The position numbers and the translations under genes were made by a program. The notes under the pieces are model-generated. The model worked only from the letters and a program-made list of their open reading frames with translations, was not told where the DNA came from and ran no database searches. A stretch of 51,304 bases of DNA from assembly GCF_004833285.1 (NCBI RefSeq), contig NZ_STFG01000007.1:1-51304 (forward strand), in the 5' to 3' direction. The DNA is from Lampropedia puyangensis. GTDB lineage: Bacteria > Pseudomonadota > Gammaproteobacteria > Burkholderiales > Burkholderiaceae_C. Shown here one piece after another: positions 1-8,320 of the stretch (position 1 is the first letter of the stretch; each line of letters opens with the position of its first letter).

Positions 1-51
1 TGTCTATCCCTGAAATCAGGTAATTTGCGCTGTTTGGGGGTAAAAACCATG

Positions 52-79
52 AAAAAAGCCTGCATGGGGTGTGCAGGCT
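52..79 (-). terminator. Intrinsic terminator of the siderophore-uptake operon
   Basis: An 8-bp perfect inverted repeat (AGCCTGCA at 57-64, TGCAGGCT at 72-79) is followed on the minus strand by six T residues. It lies about 70 bases past the stop codon of the YncE-like gene, so it probably ends the whole minus-strand iron operon. Bases 1-51 hold nothing I recognise. Confidence 0.75.
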
Positions 80-147
80 GGGCGTTGTGTGCTGACTTTA
101 CCTACAGGCCAGCAAAAAAACTTCAGGTTTTGGGGCAATACCCTTAC

Positions 148-1311
148 TTACCAGAGCAACCGTGCCACGCTTTCTGCGTCGGTAGCCGGGGCATCTTCCG
201 CATTTTTGATGGTGACAAACACTGCGCCGCTGCGTGGGTCAAGGGCCAGACTGTTGGGGTGTGCGGGCAATTCAAAGGTCTTGAGCAAGGCATAACTGCG
301 GCTGTCATACACCGTGACCGATGCCGATTCCCGATTGGTCACATACAAGCGGTGACGGGCCTCATCAGCAAGCAATGCAACCGGGCGCAGGCCTGTGGCA
401 ATGCTTTGGTCCACCGCGCCGCTGGCCGGGTCGATCACGACCACACGATTGCCATCGCCACGGATCGTGTAATCGAGTTTTGCCATGGTCTCACGCACCA
501 TATTGGGCCGGTCAGAGCCATGGTCAGTGGCCAATACTTTGCCGGTGGCAGGCTCAAAACGCAGGTTCAGCAATTGGTCTGCGGCCACTTCGTGCGTGTT
601 TTCGAGGGTCAGGCTGCGTGTGTCCACCGTCATCAGTTGGCCTTGCATATTGCCCACGTAGACTTTGCCTTTTTGCGCATCCAAGGTAATGCCCGCAGCG
701 CCAAAACCAAAACCGGGAATGACTTTTTCCAGCTGCAGGGTTTGCGTATTCATGACATACAGCACCCCACCGCTAAACCACAGGCCAGGCGCGTACAAGC
801 GGTGGTTAGAGGGGTCCAACACCAGTTCACGCAGGTTGTGCGGGTAACGCTCAACGTCTTTTCCACCGGGGCCTTTGGCTTGAATTTTCTCAGCCAGTTG
901 CGCTACCCCCACCACCGCGTTGGTACGGGTGTCCAGCACGGTGACCGAGGTCTGAAAGGCATTGCCCACATACAGGCGGTTGCTGTCATCGTCCAGTGCC
1001 AGCCCCAGGCCAGGGCGCTCCAGCACGATTTCTGCCTGCACGGCCAGCGTTAGGGGATCAAGGCGCAGAATGCGCGGCTTGGGTGCATTGGCCTCGCGCC
1101 CACCGGCCGAAGCGACAAAGACGGCATCTTGCTTGGCGGAATAAACAATCTCATACAAGGCTGGGGCCAGAGCTTGGCGTACAACCTGTTCAGTCACGGC
1201 AGTGGTGTTCATGCTAGAAGGTGTTGAAGAAGAAGGCGGCGCAGACTGGCAAGCGGCCAATGCGGCCACACAAACCAAACTGAGCGAAAAACGCGTCAAC
1301 GAAAGCGGCAT
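148..1311 (-). CDS. YncE-like beta-propeller lipoprotein
   Basis: A predicted exported protein of 387 residues. The first 21 residues form a lipoprotein signal peptide with lipobox LAAC and the lipidated Cys at position 21. The rest is a chain of YVTN/NHL-like beta-propeller blades, seen as repeated motifs such as NRLYVGNAFQTSVTVLD and HRLYVTNRESASVTVYD, covering roughly residues 45-380. This matches the YncE family of seven-bladed propellers. In E. coli, yncE lies beside the TonB-dependent receptor gene yncD, and here the gene closes a receptor operon 54 bases after the DUF3325 gene. A role in iron or siderophore handling in the periplasm is inferred; no catalytic residues are visible and the ligand is unknown. 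Confidence 0.85.
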   Translation of the reverse strand: MPLSLTRFSLSLVCVAALAACQSAPPSSSTPSSMNTTAVTEQVVRQALAPALYEIVYSAKQDAVFVASAGGREANAPKPRILRLDPLTLAVQAEIVLERPGLGLALDDDSNRLYVGNAFQTSVTVLDTRTNAVVGVAQLAEKIQAKGPGGKDVERYPHNLRELVLDPSNHRLYAPGLWFSGGVLYVMNTQTLQLEKVIPGFGFGAAGITLDAQKGKVYVGNMQGQLMTVDTRSLTLENTHEVAADQLLNLRFEPATGKVLATDHGSDRPNMVRETMAKLDYTIRGDGNRVVVIDPASGAVDQSIATGLRPVALLADEARHRLYVTNRESASVTVYDSRSYALLKTFELPAHPNSLALDPRSGAVFVTIKNAEDAPATDAESVARLLW

Positions 1312-1365
1312 GATAGTTTCCTCCGAATCAATATCAACATTAAAAAAGTGAACCCTTGTGGCCCA

Positions 1366-1677
1366 TCAAGCTTTGGCAGCACTGGTCTGCCAGCGCACCT
1401 GCAGGGCCAAAGCCACCAGCACGACGCCCGCAGCCAAGCTGGCGTGCCCGCACCATGCCGCCATGCCAAAACCCCAACCGAGAAAATGAATGGCCCCCCA
1501 CCCACTGGCCAGCACGCCCAACCAGCCTAATGCGCGCCAAGCCCAGCTACGGCTGCGTGGCCATTCACACCCAAAAAGGTCGGCCTGGTGCCGAGGCATG
1601 GCTACGGCCAAACAAGCAAACGCCAGCAGCAGTGCGGCCAACACCCCGGCATGCGCCCATAAAACCTGCCCGCTCAT
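1366..1677 (-). CDS. DUF3325 family small membrane protein
   Basis: A 103-residue protein with about three hydrophobic segments (near residues 9-27, 48-66 and 72-93) and the short polar MPRHQADLFG stretch after the first helix, which is the layout of the DUF3325 family. Members are found almost only in siderophore-receptor operons next to PepSY and DUF3649 proteins, as here. The start codon overlaps the PepSY stop by 4 bases (ATGA), so the two are translationally coupled. The biochemical role is not known. It may be a small partner of the PepSY protein in the inner membrane, which is inferred from conserved neighbourhood only. Confidence 0.8.
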   Translation of the reverse strand: MSGQVLWAHAGVLAALLLAFACLAVAMPRHQADLFGCEWPRSRSWAWRALGWLGVLASGWGAIHFLGWGFGMAAWCGHASLAAGVVLVALALQVRWQTSAAKA

Positions 1678-3446
1678 GCCATACCCCTTTCTTTGCTTTG
1701 CATGGCAGCAGCGCCGCTGCTAGCGCCATGTTTAGCGCTGCCTTTGACCTTGTGCTTGGCCTTGTACTTGGGCTGGTGGCGCAAAGTGCGGTATGCCAAC
1801 CAGGCGTGGGCAGCGGCAAACACCCATAGGGTCAACTCATAGCCTGCAAATACCCAATCACCCCGCCATGCACTGCGCAGCATGTCGCGCTCAGTAAATA
1901 CGGCATTGGCCACAGGCAGTAATACCAGCAAGACCGCTGCCAGCGCCAGCAGCTCAACCCATGCACGCTTGGCTGGGCGAACCAGCGCCCATGCCAGTGT
2001 GCCCAGCCACACCAGGAAAAATCCATTGATTTCAGTTGCCGCCCGATCTGCAGTTGCCAATGGCAAGAGTCGGTTTAGCCAGAAATACGCGGCCACAGCA
2101 ACCGATAAGCCTGCAATGGAGGCGATATTGAGCCGCTCGACCACGCGGAACCCCAAATGAGGCTGCAACGGATCAGGCAAGCGGCTGCGGCGCTTGACCG
2201 TCCAAAGCACCAAGCCCGTTCCGACCATCGCGGTGCCAGCCCAGCTCACGACGAAATACAGCCAACGCGTGACGATGTCAGCAAACCGCCCCAAGTGCAA
2301 TCCGTACAGAACGCCGCGTGTTTCAGCCGCCGCCCCACCGCCGTCAAAGCGGTCAACAACCTGCCCTGTTGTGCCATCAAACACCAAAGCACGCTGGGTG
2401 GTGCTGAGCTTGCCTTGCTCCCCCATGGTGATGAGGACCTTGGAATTGGCATCGCCTGGGTGGTACACGGTCACCGCGCCTATATGGGGTACCTGCCATT
2501 GCTGCTGCGCCTGCAAAACCATCTCCTGCACAGACGCCAGCGGTGCGGCCTGACCGCTGGGGCGTACCGCCATACTGGCCCCGCCCCGCATTTGCGCGGC
2601 AAACTGCTGCCGCTCAACAGGCGTGGGGAAGGCCCAGTCCACCGACCATGGCAAATACAGCAACATCAGCGTGACCAATCCACTCCAGGTAATCATGAAA
2701 TGAAATGGCAGACCCAAAACGGACAGGGCATTGTGCGCATCGAGCCAGCTGCGCTGGCCCTTGCCCCAACGGAAGGTGAAAAAGTCAGCGAATATTTTTT
2801 TGTGTGTAATCACGCCACTGATGATGGCCACCAGCATGAACATGGCGCACAAGCCCACAATCCAACGCGCCCACAAGGCGGGCATGTAGTGCAGGTTGAA
2901 GTGAAACAAGTAGAAGAAATCACCCCCCCGGGTCTGCCGTGCCTGCACGGGTTGCCCAGTTGCGGGATCGTATTCGCCACCGACAAAACCGCGCGGAGCC
3001 TGATGCCCACGCTGGGGGCCACGCGCAGCTTCCTGCGCAGCCAACTGCGCGCTGTGGTAGCGCACGCCGACCACAGGGTTGCGTGCGTTGGGTGGGGTAA
3101 TACTCACCTGCTGCGTTGCGGGCTCTTTGGCCAAGGTTTGATCGAGCATGCGCTGCACGATCGCCGCGGCCTGTTGCGGTGCATGGGCCTCTACGGCAGG
3201 CCACTCAGGCCGCATGTAGATGCTCATTTCATCTCTGAAAAAAGCCAGCGTGCCAGTCAAAAACACGGCATAGAGAATCCAGCCCGCGAGGAGGCCCGTC
3301 CAGATATGCAAGTCAGACATGGTCTGGCGCAAGCCCGGTGCTTTCGCCGGTTTGGCCTTGTTGGCAGGCTTGCCTGCAGCCTTTGTTGATACGGCTGCAG
3401 CCGCTATGGCTGACGCGTCAGCGCCCGGTTCTTCAATAGCAGACAT
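1674..3446 (-). CDS. PepSY-associated TM helix protein, putative ferri-siderophore reductase
   Basis: A 590-residue inner-membrane protein of the PepSY_TM family. After a low-complexity Ala/Lys N-terminus (1-45), the first membrane helix carries the family start LHIWTGLLAGW. A periplasmic PepSY region follows (about 75-180), then the conserved HFNLHYMP segment, a second helix and the GVITHKKIF / FRWGKGQRSWLDAHN motifs. More helices lie near 250, 390, 440, 475 and 500. Conserved His residues in the helices are candidate haem or electron-transfer ligands. Relatives such as Pseudomonas FpvG take part in reducing ferri-siderophores so that iron is released in the periplasm. That activity is inferred here. 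The gene sits 31 bases after the DUF3649 gene, in the same operon as the receptor. Confidence 0.85.
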   Translation of the reverse strand: MSAIEEPGADASAIAAAAVSTKAAGKPANKAKPAKAPGLRQTMSDLHIWTGLLAGWILYAVFLTGTLAFFRDEMSIYMRPEWPAVEAHAPQQAAAIVQRMLDQTLAKEPATQQVSITPPNARNPVVGVRYHSAQLAAQEAARGPQRGHQAPRGFVGGEYDPATGQPVQARQTRGGDFFYLFHFNLHYMPALWARWIVGLCAMFMLVAIISGVITHKKIFADFFTFRWGKGQRSWLDAHNALSVLGLPFHFMITWSGLVTLMLLYLPWSVDWAFPTPVERQQFAAQMRGGASMAVRPSGQAAPLASVQEMVLQAQQQWQVPHIGAVTVYHPGDANSKVLITMGEQGKLSTTQRALVFDGTTGQVVDRFDGGGAAAETRGVLYGLHLGRFADIVTRWLYFVVSWAGTAMVGTGLVLWTVKRRSRLPDPLQPHLGFRVVERLNIASIAGLSVAVAAYFWLNRLLPLATADRAATEINGFFLVWLGTLAWALVRPAKRAWVELLALAAVLLVLLPVANAVFTERDMLRSAWRGDWVFAGYELTLWVFAAAHAWLAYRTLRHQPKYKAKHKVKGSAKHGASSGAAAMQSKERGMA

Positions 3447-3477
3447 GGTAGTCCATCACACACAACACAATTGAGAT

Positions 3478-3786
3478 TCACGCAGCCTGTGGGTGTACCC
3501 ACCACACCCAAGGCGCCAACAGCACTGCCAGCGCCAGCAGGCCCAACCAGGCTCTGGCTGCGCTGCGTGCGGCAAACACCCAGATGGCCGCCGTGGCATA
3601 CACCAGAAAACTCGCCAGCAAACCTGCCAGCGCCGCCTCACTGCGTGGCAATGGCAGCGCCAGTGCGGCCAGCGACGTCAAGGCCGCCAGCGCATAACCG
3701 CCGAGCAATGCCGCCACGATGCGCGATACCAATGGCGCATACCGCGCCATTGCTGTCAACGCAGGCAAAGCCTTAGCCATCACCAT
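3478..3786 (-). CDS. DUF3649 family small membrane protein
   Basis: A 102-residue protein with three predicted membrane helices. The motifs RIVAALLGGYALA, PRSEAALAGLLASFLVYATA and WVFAARSAARAWLGLL are characteristic of DUF3649, a family often labelled as an iron-uptake accessory protein. Its start overlaps the last codons of the receptor gene by 7 bases, which places it in the same transcript and suggests coupled translation. With the PepSY and DUF3325 proteins it forms a three-protein inner-membrane set common in Burkholderiales and Pseudomonas receptor operons. The molecular function has not been established. Confidence 0.8.
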   Translation of the reverse strand: MVMAKALPALTAMARYAPLVSRIVAALLGGYALAALTSLAALALPLPRSEAALAGLLASFLVYATAAIWVFAARSAARAWLGLLALAVLLAPWVWWVHPQAA

Positions 3787-6389
3787 TGATAGCGCACGGC
3801 CAACTGGGCATTACGCGGTGCACCGTATTTGGCACGGAATGGCACATAGTTGTCGTAGTACTGCTTGTCAAACAGATTGTTGATGTTGAGCGTGGCTTGC
3901 CAGTAGCTGTTGATGCGGTAGCCCAAATGCACACCCACGGTGGTGTAACTGCCATGCGCTGGGGTTTCCAACACCCCCACACCGGGCAAGCTCAGCCCCC
4001 CGCTGCCAGCGCCCACGGTCCACATGTCGCGCTTGCCATGCCAGTGCACCGTGCTGGCAGCACTCAGACCGCTGAGCGCACCGCCAAAACGGTAGCTGGT
4101 GCCAAGCTTGAACATTTGCCGTGGAATATGGGTGTTGATGGTGTTGCCTTCGCCATCTTCCGTTTTGGTGTTGCTGTAGGCAGCAAAGACTTGCCAGTCA
4201 CGCGAGAGAAAACCTGTAGCTTCAATTTCCACGCCGCGTGAGCGGTTGCCCTTGCCTTTGGAGAGGTAGGCTTGCCCACCATCTGGCAGCGAATTGAGTG
4301 GCACGCTGTCATCAATCACGGCCAAGTTGTCTTGTTTGGCTTCAAAGAGCGCGACATTCAGATTCAGGCGCTTGTCCAGCAACTCAGACTTCAGGCCCAC
4401 TTCCACGTTCTTGCCGGTGATCGGGTCAAGGAAGTTGTTGTTCTTATCGCGGTAACTTTGCGGTTTGAAAATTTCCGTATAGCTGGCATATGCCGTGAGC
4501 TGCGGATTGAAAGCATATGTCAAGCCCACAAAGGGGATCAACTCGTTCTTGTAATCCAAGCGCGCATTGGTTGAAGCCAATGCCCCTGTCGTGGCGTAGT
4601 TGTCGCGGTAGGTTTTGTAACTTGACAAGCGCCCCCCAACTACCACGTGCAAGGGGTCAACCACATGAAAACGTGCACTGCCAAAATAGCCATGCTGCTG
4701 CGTGACCGTGCGGGTTTTGGCGCCAGTCCAGACCACGGTAGGTTCTGGGGCCGAACCATCCCACTCGTACAAATTAGGCACTGCGTAATCTTGCGGGGAA
4801 GCAAAGTCCAAGGTGTTCGCGGTATCTGCACTGCGCGTGCCACTCATCCCCACCGAGAGTTGGTGCGTGCGGCCAAACAGTGTGAATGGGCCATTGGCAT
4901 TGATCTCCGCGTTGTCCTGGTAGCGGTAGCCGTTGGCCGCCATGTTAGGCCGCACAGTCCAGCCCGAACCATCAGGATTGATCAGCGTGACCAAGCGCGG
5001 AACGGTAGAACCATTGCCCGAAACCAACGCGTTGCCAGTATTTTTGTTGTGGCTGTAGGCTATCTTGGCTTTCCAGCCATTGTCAAAGGCATGGTCCAGA
5101 TAAATAAAACTGTTGTTGTAGCGCTTGTCCCAATACGTCCAGTCTGGCGCCACGGTGGTCGAACGCGGTACGTTCACGCGCGCGCCTGTGCTGTCATAAA
5201 TAGGAATGCCAGTATTGGATTCGCCGTTTTGGTTGGTGGCCTGGTAGTCATGGCCAAAGGTCAACAGCGTGGTGGGCAACACATCCACTTCAAACGTGCC
5301 GGACAGCAGGGTATCGTCTTCGCTGCGATAGTTAACGAAGGAGTCGGTATCACGGCGTGCACCAATGACCCGCGCACGAACCCGGCCATCCGCGGTCAAG
5401 GCGCCACTGACATCGCCCGTCACCCGGCGATGTCCCCACGTGCCAATAGCGGCTGAGGCACTGGCCGCAAAGGTTTTTCCGGGGCGCTTACGCACCATAT
5501 TCACCACCGCCGACGGATCGCCCGCACCAGTGACCAAGCCCGTCGCGCCACGCACAACCTCCACCCGGTCGTAGAGGGACGAGTCCAAGATACTCGCATT
5601 GAATGGGCCGCGTCCCGTTGCGCGGTAGCTGCCCTGCAAACCATCCACCTGCATATTGGTGATATCAAACCCGCGAGAGGTAAATTGGTAGCCGCCACCC
5701 GGTGCCGCAGTGGCCGCAGTGACTCCGGTGGTGTGCAGCAACACGTCATCCACGGTCTGCAGACCCAGCTCATCAATTTGCTGGTGGGTAATCACGCTGA
5801 CCGATTGCGGCGTTTCTTGCAACCGCAAATCCATGCGACTGGCCGTATTGCTTTGGCCCACTGGAGCGTACATGCCGGTGTATTCGCTGGATGCATCGCT
5901 TTCTGAGATAGCGCTACTAACCACCACTTCTGTCAAAGCCTCAGCTTGACCATGGGCTGCTGATACCTGCTGCGCAGGCTGTGCGCGCAGTGCGTAAGCC
6001 CCGCCTCCTTGGCTCACTGCCTCCACCCCGGTACCGCGCAATGCCTGCTGCAAAGCCACCGCAGGCGCAAAAGTGCCCTGTACGCCTTGGCTGCGCAGCC
6101 CTTCCAGCAGCGCCGCATCGTACTGGATGATCAAGCCTGAACTGGCCCCCAATTGGGCCAGCACCTCTTGCAGCGCCGCTGCAGGAATGTTGTAGGCCTG
6201 GGTTGTTGCCGCAGCCGGCGTTTGCGCCTGTGCCGCATGCATGGCTACACCAGCGCCGATCCCCCCGATAAGCGCTAACTGTGCAACGGCGGCGGCAATA
6301 GGACGCAACCGACGGGGCAAAGCGCAGCCCAACTGCAAAGCAGATTCCGGCGCGGCAACAACTGACTTTAAAGAGCGAAACGTTGTCAT
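3780..6389 (-). CDS. TonB-dependent ferri-siderophore receptor with STN signalling domain
   Basis: An outer-membrane receptor of about 869 residues. A long signal peptide ends near AMHAAQA (about residue 55). A secretin/TonB short N-terminal (STN) domain follows at about 65-118; in transducing receptors this contacts the FecR-type regulator. The plug domain includes RMDLRLQETPQSVSVI and VEVVRGATGLVTGAGDPSA, and the 22-strand barrel ends in the aromatic residue W (AVRYQW), as expected for BAM recognition. Plug and barrel match the FpvA/FhuE class of siderophore receptors. The ATG at 6389 is preferred over an in-frame TTG at 6395. The sigma/FecR pair directly upstream, separated by a terminator, fits signal-induced transcription. 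The siderophore cannot be told from sequence. Confidence 0.93.
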   Translation of the reverse strand: MTTFRSLKSVVAAPESALQLGCALPRRLRPIAAAVAQLALIGGIGAGVAMHAAQAQTPAAATTQAYNIPAAALQEVLAQLGASSGLIIQYDAALLEGLRSQGVQGTFAPAVALQQALRGTGVEAVSQGGGAYALRAQPAQQVSAAHGQAEALTEVVVSSAISESDASSEYTGMYAPVGQSNTASRMDLRLQETPQSVSVITHQQIDELGLQTVDDVLLHTTGVTAATAAPGGGYQFTSRGFDITNMQVDGLQGSYRATGRGPFNASILDSSLYDRVEVVRGATGLVTGAGDPSAVVNMVRKRPGKTFAASASAAIGTWGHRRVTGDVSGALTADGRVRARVIGARRDTDSFVNYRSEDDTLLSGTFEVDVLPTTLLTFGHDYQATNQNGESNTGIPIYDSTGARVNVPRSTTVAPDWTYWDKRYNNSFIYLDHAFDNGWKAKIAYSHNKNTGNALVSGNGSTVPRLVTLINPDGSGWTVRPNMAANGYRYQDNAEINANGPFTLFGRTHQLSVGMSGTRSADTANTLDFASPQDYAVPNLYEWDGSAPEPTVVWTGAKTRTVTQQHGYFGSARFHVVDPLHVVVGGRLSSYKTYRDNYATTGALASTNARLDYKNELIPFVGLTYAFNPQLTAYASYTEIFKPQSYRDKNNNFLDPITGKNVEVGLKSELLDKRLNLNVALFEAKQDNLAVIDDSVPLNSLPDGGQAYLSKGKGNRSRGVEIEATGFLSRDWQVFAAYSNTKTEDGEGNTINTHIPRQMFKLGTSYRFGGALSGLSAASTVHWHGKRDMWTVGAGSGGLSLPGVGVLETPAHGSYTTVGVHLGYRINSYWQATLNINNLFDKQYYDNYVPFRAKYGAPRNAQLAVRYQW

Positions 6390-6483
6390 GTTCAATCAAG
6401 CAAATAGGTCAAAACACAGCCAATGCGGCAACGTGCTGGCGCGCCTTTTCATCAACTTCTATAAGCCTTGCCACTTGAAAATT

Positions 6484-6513
6484 AAAAAAGCCTCAGCAAA
6501 GAGGCTTTTTTTT
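6484..6513 (-). terminator. Intrinsic terminator between the FecR-type gene and the receptor
   Basis: An 11-bp stem (AAAAAAGCCTC / GAGGCTTTTTT) with a six-base AGCAAA loop is flanked by A and T runs on both sides. It lies 34 bases past the FecR-type stop codon. It should separate basal sigma/FecR transcription from receptor transcription, so the receptor needs its own promoter within 6390-6483. No Fur box was seen in that interval. Confidence 0.85.
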
Positions 6514-6546
6514 CATTTTTTTGATTGAAATGGGGTTTGAGCTGCC

Positions 6547-7620
6547 TCACCGCGCAGCCACTGTCACCCAGTAATTTGTGCGCCTGAGCACCTGCACAGG
6601 CAGATTACGCTGCAAGGATTGCAGCACTTTGTCGGTATCGGCGACTGCAAAAATGCCTGAAACCCGCAAGTGCGCAGCGCTGGCATCGCACGCCAAACGG
6701 CCAACACGGTAGCGAGCCAGTTTGCGCAGGAAAAGTGGCAGCGGCATATCGTGGGCGATGAGGCTGCCACGGGCCCATGCTGCATCTGTTTCACGGTAAA
6801 GCTCCTGGGCATAGGCTTGGCGCGCATCCAAACGCAATTGATACCCCGCACGCACGACCTGCATGTCCCCCACAGGGCCGTTGGGCGCTTGCACCGCACC
6901 ATCAAGGACACCCAAATGGGTGTGATCACCATCGACCCGTACCGTAAAACGCGTGCCCAATGCTTGTAACTGCCCTTGCGGCACCTGAACAAGAAAAGGC
7001 CGCGGATCGTGCGCCTGTTCAGAACGCAACTGCTGGGCCGTCGTCACCAGAATCTCTCCTGCCTTGAGCTGCAACACGCGTTGCTGCGCACTGAAGCGAA
7101 CGTTCAGCACAGTCTGGGTGTTAAGCACCACTTGCGAGCCATCAACCAATACTACCGTTTGCTGCTGCCCTGTGGCAGTGCGGTAATCCGCGCTCCACTG
7201 GTCCCACCAGCCGTTGCGACGCAGCATTTGCCAAGAGCTTGCACTGGTAAAAGCCGCCAAGGCCAGCAGCTTGATCGCCTGTCTGCGTTTGGGAGAATGT
7301 GCTGATGCGCGCGCAGTGGCGACTCCTACCGCATCCTTTTGCAACTGTGCGTGCAACACTTGGCGCAACAGCACACTTGCTGCTTGTGGCGGAGCATCGC
7401 CACGCAAACGCGCACTGAAGCGTTGTAGTTGGGCCCAAGCGGCAGCATGCTCAGGGGCTGCATCGTGCCAGCGCATGAAGGCTTGCCCGTCCTCGCTCTC
7501 CGGTGTTTGCCCCTCCAGCGTAACCATCCAGAAGGTGGCTTGCTCGGTCACTTCGCGCGACCAGCCAAGCGCATCCCCCGCAGGGCTCGCGTCAGACGCA
7601 GGGCGCATCGGCTTCATCAA
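6547..7620 (-). CDS. FecR-type sigma-factor regulator
   Basis: A 357-residue protein with the usual FecR layout. A cytoplasmic N-terminal DUF4880 domain (about 20-65, containing FMRWHDAAPEHAAAWAQLQRF-like residues) is followed by one membrane segment near 113-130. The periplasmic FecR domain (about 145-240) contains TGQQQTVVLVDGSQVVLNTQ and VLNVRF. The C-terminal DUF4974/STN-like region covers about 285-350. Proteins of this type sense the ligand-loaded receptor through its STN domain and control the partner ECF sigma factor as anti-sigma or activator. The start overlaps the sigma gene stop by 4 bases (ATGA). Confidence 0.92.
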   Translation of the reverse strand: MMKPMRPASDASPAGDALGWSREVTEQATFWMVTLEGQTPESEDGQAFMRWHDAAPEHAAAWAQLQRFSARLRGDAPPQAASVLLRQVLHAQLQKDAVGVATARASAHSPKRRQAIKLLALAAFTSASSWQMLRRNGWWDQWSADYRTATGQQQTVVLVDGSQVVLNTQTVLNVRFSAQQRVLQLKAGEILVTTAQQLRSEQAHDPRPFLVQVPQGQLQALGTRFTVRVDGDHTHLGVLDGAVQAPNGPVGDMQVVRAGYQLRLDARQAYAQELYRETDAAWARGSLIAHDMPLPLFLRKLARYRVGRLACDASAAHLRVSGIFAVADTDKVLQSLQRNLPVQVLRRTNYWVTVAAR

Positions 7621-8135
7621 TCGCCCGTCTCAAAACAACATGCATGCAGCCCTTGCGCAATATAGCGTTGCACGGTAGCGCGCGAGAGTTGGAGCTTGAG
7701 CGCAATATCCGCTTGACGCATGCCATCGAGCTGCGCCAGCAAAAATGCCTGCCGCACCAATGGTGGCAAACGCCCCAGGCGCTTGTCGATTTCCACCAAC
7801 TCTTCCAACAGCAAGGCTTGTTCTTCAGGGCTAAGGGCATATTCTGCAGGCCATTGCGCCAGCATTTCTAGGTACGTGGCCTCCAACGCGCCACGACGCA
7901 GGAAATGGTGCACGATGCCTTTGGCAATCGTTGTCAGCAATGCCCGCGGCTCTTGCACATCCTCCACATCACGACGCGTGAATAAGCGCTCAAACGTATC
8001 GTGCGCCAAATCCTCAGCGTCGCAGCGGTTGAACAGTCGGCGCGCCAGCCAAGCCTGCAGCCATGCGTGGTGCTCCCTGTACATGGTTTCCACACGCGGG
8101 TGCTGAAGGTCAGAGAATGCAGGCAGGGCGGGCAT
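7617..8135 (-). CDS. FecI-type ECF sigma-70 factor
   Basis: A 172-residue extracytoplasmic-function sigma factor. Region 2 is seen at about residues 17-80 (YREHHAWLQAWLARRL, CDAEDLAHDTFERLF, the DAxDLxxDxF signature). Region 4 is at about 110-165 (LGRLPPLVRQAFLLAQLDG, then the helix-turn-helix with ADIALKLQLSRATVQRYI). There is no region 3, as expected for ECF factors. It most likely directs RNA polymerase to the receptor gene downstream when the receptor signals through the FecR-type protein. It is the first gene of the operon and lies just behind a promoter overlapped by a Fur box. Confidence 0.93.
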   Translation of the reverse strand: MPALPAFSDLQHPRVETMYREHHAWLQAWLARRLFNRCDAEDLAHDTFERLFTRRDVEDVQEPRALLTTIAKGIVHHFLRRGALEATYLEMLAQWPAEYALSPEEQALLLEELVEIDKRLGRLPPLVRQAFLLAQLDGMRQADIALKLQLSRATVQRYIAQGLHACCFETGD

Positions 8136-8169
8136 ATGCGAAGGCTACAGAGAAAACGGAACGGTAAAT

Positions 8170-8218
8170 TAAGAATAATTATCAGGCGCATTATAGATGT
8201 GCAATGCACCATATTCAG
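8170..8218 (-). promoter_or_regulatory. Fur-controlled promoter of the sigma factor gene
   Basis: On the minus strand a perfect TATAAT (-10) lies at 8190-8195 with a weak -35 (CTGAAT, 8213-8218) at 17-base spacing. Directly downstream, covering the expected start of transcription, is TGATAATTATTCTTA (8170-8184), which matches 12 of the 14 specified positions of the Fur 7-1-7 consensus TGATAATnATTATCA. A repressor bound there would block initiation when iron is plentiful. The site is 35 bases upstream of the sigma factor start codon. Confidence 0.75.
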
Positions 8219-8320
8219 TGCCGAACTGGCGGCATTCAAGTCCTCAGCACCTAGCAATCCACGCCTTGCAGTGCAGCGCCGTACAATACGGGGTTTTCTT
8301 TCTTGACCACTTCTGACGCC

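Noticed and set aside
25-1053. Long plus-strand open frame opposite the YncE-like gene.
   Set aside because: It is antisense to a gene with lipobox and propeller repeats. Its composition (His, Gln, Arg and Cys rich) is that of a shadow frame.
2157-3389. 410-codon plus-strand frame opposite the PepSY gene.
   Set aside because: The minus-strand frame has clear PepSY motifs and operon context. The plus-strand translation has no membrane or domain pattern.
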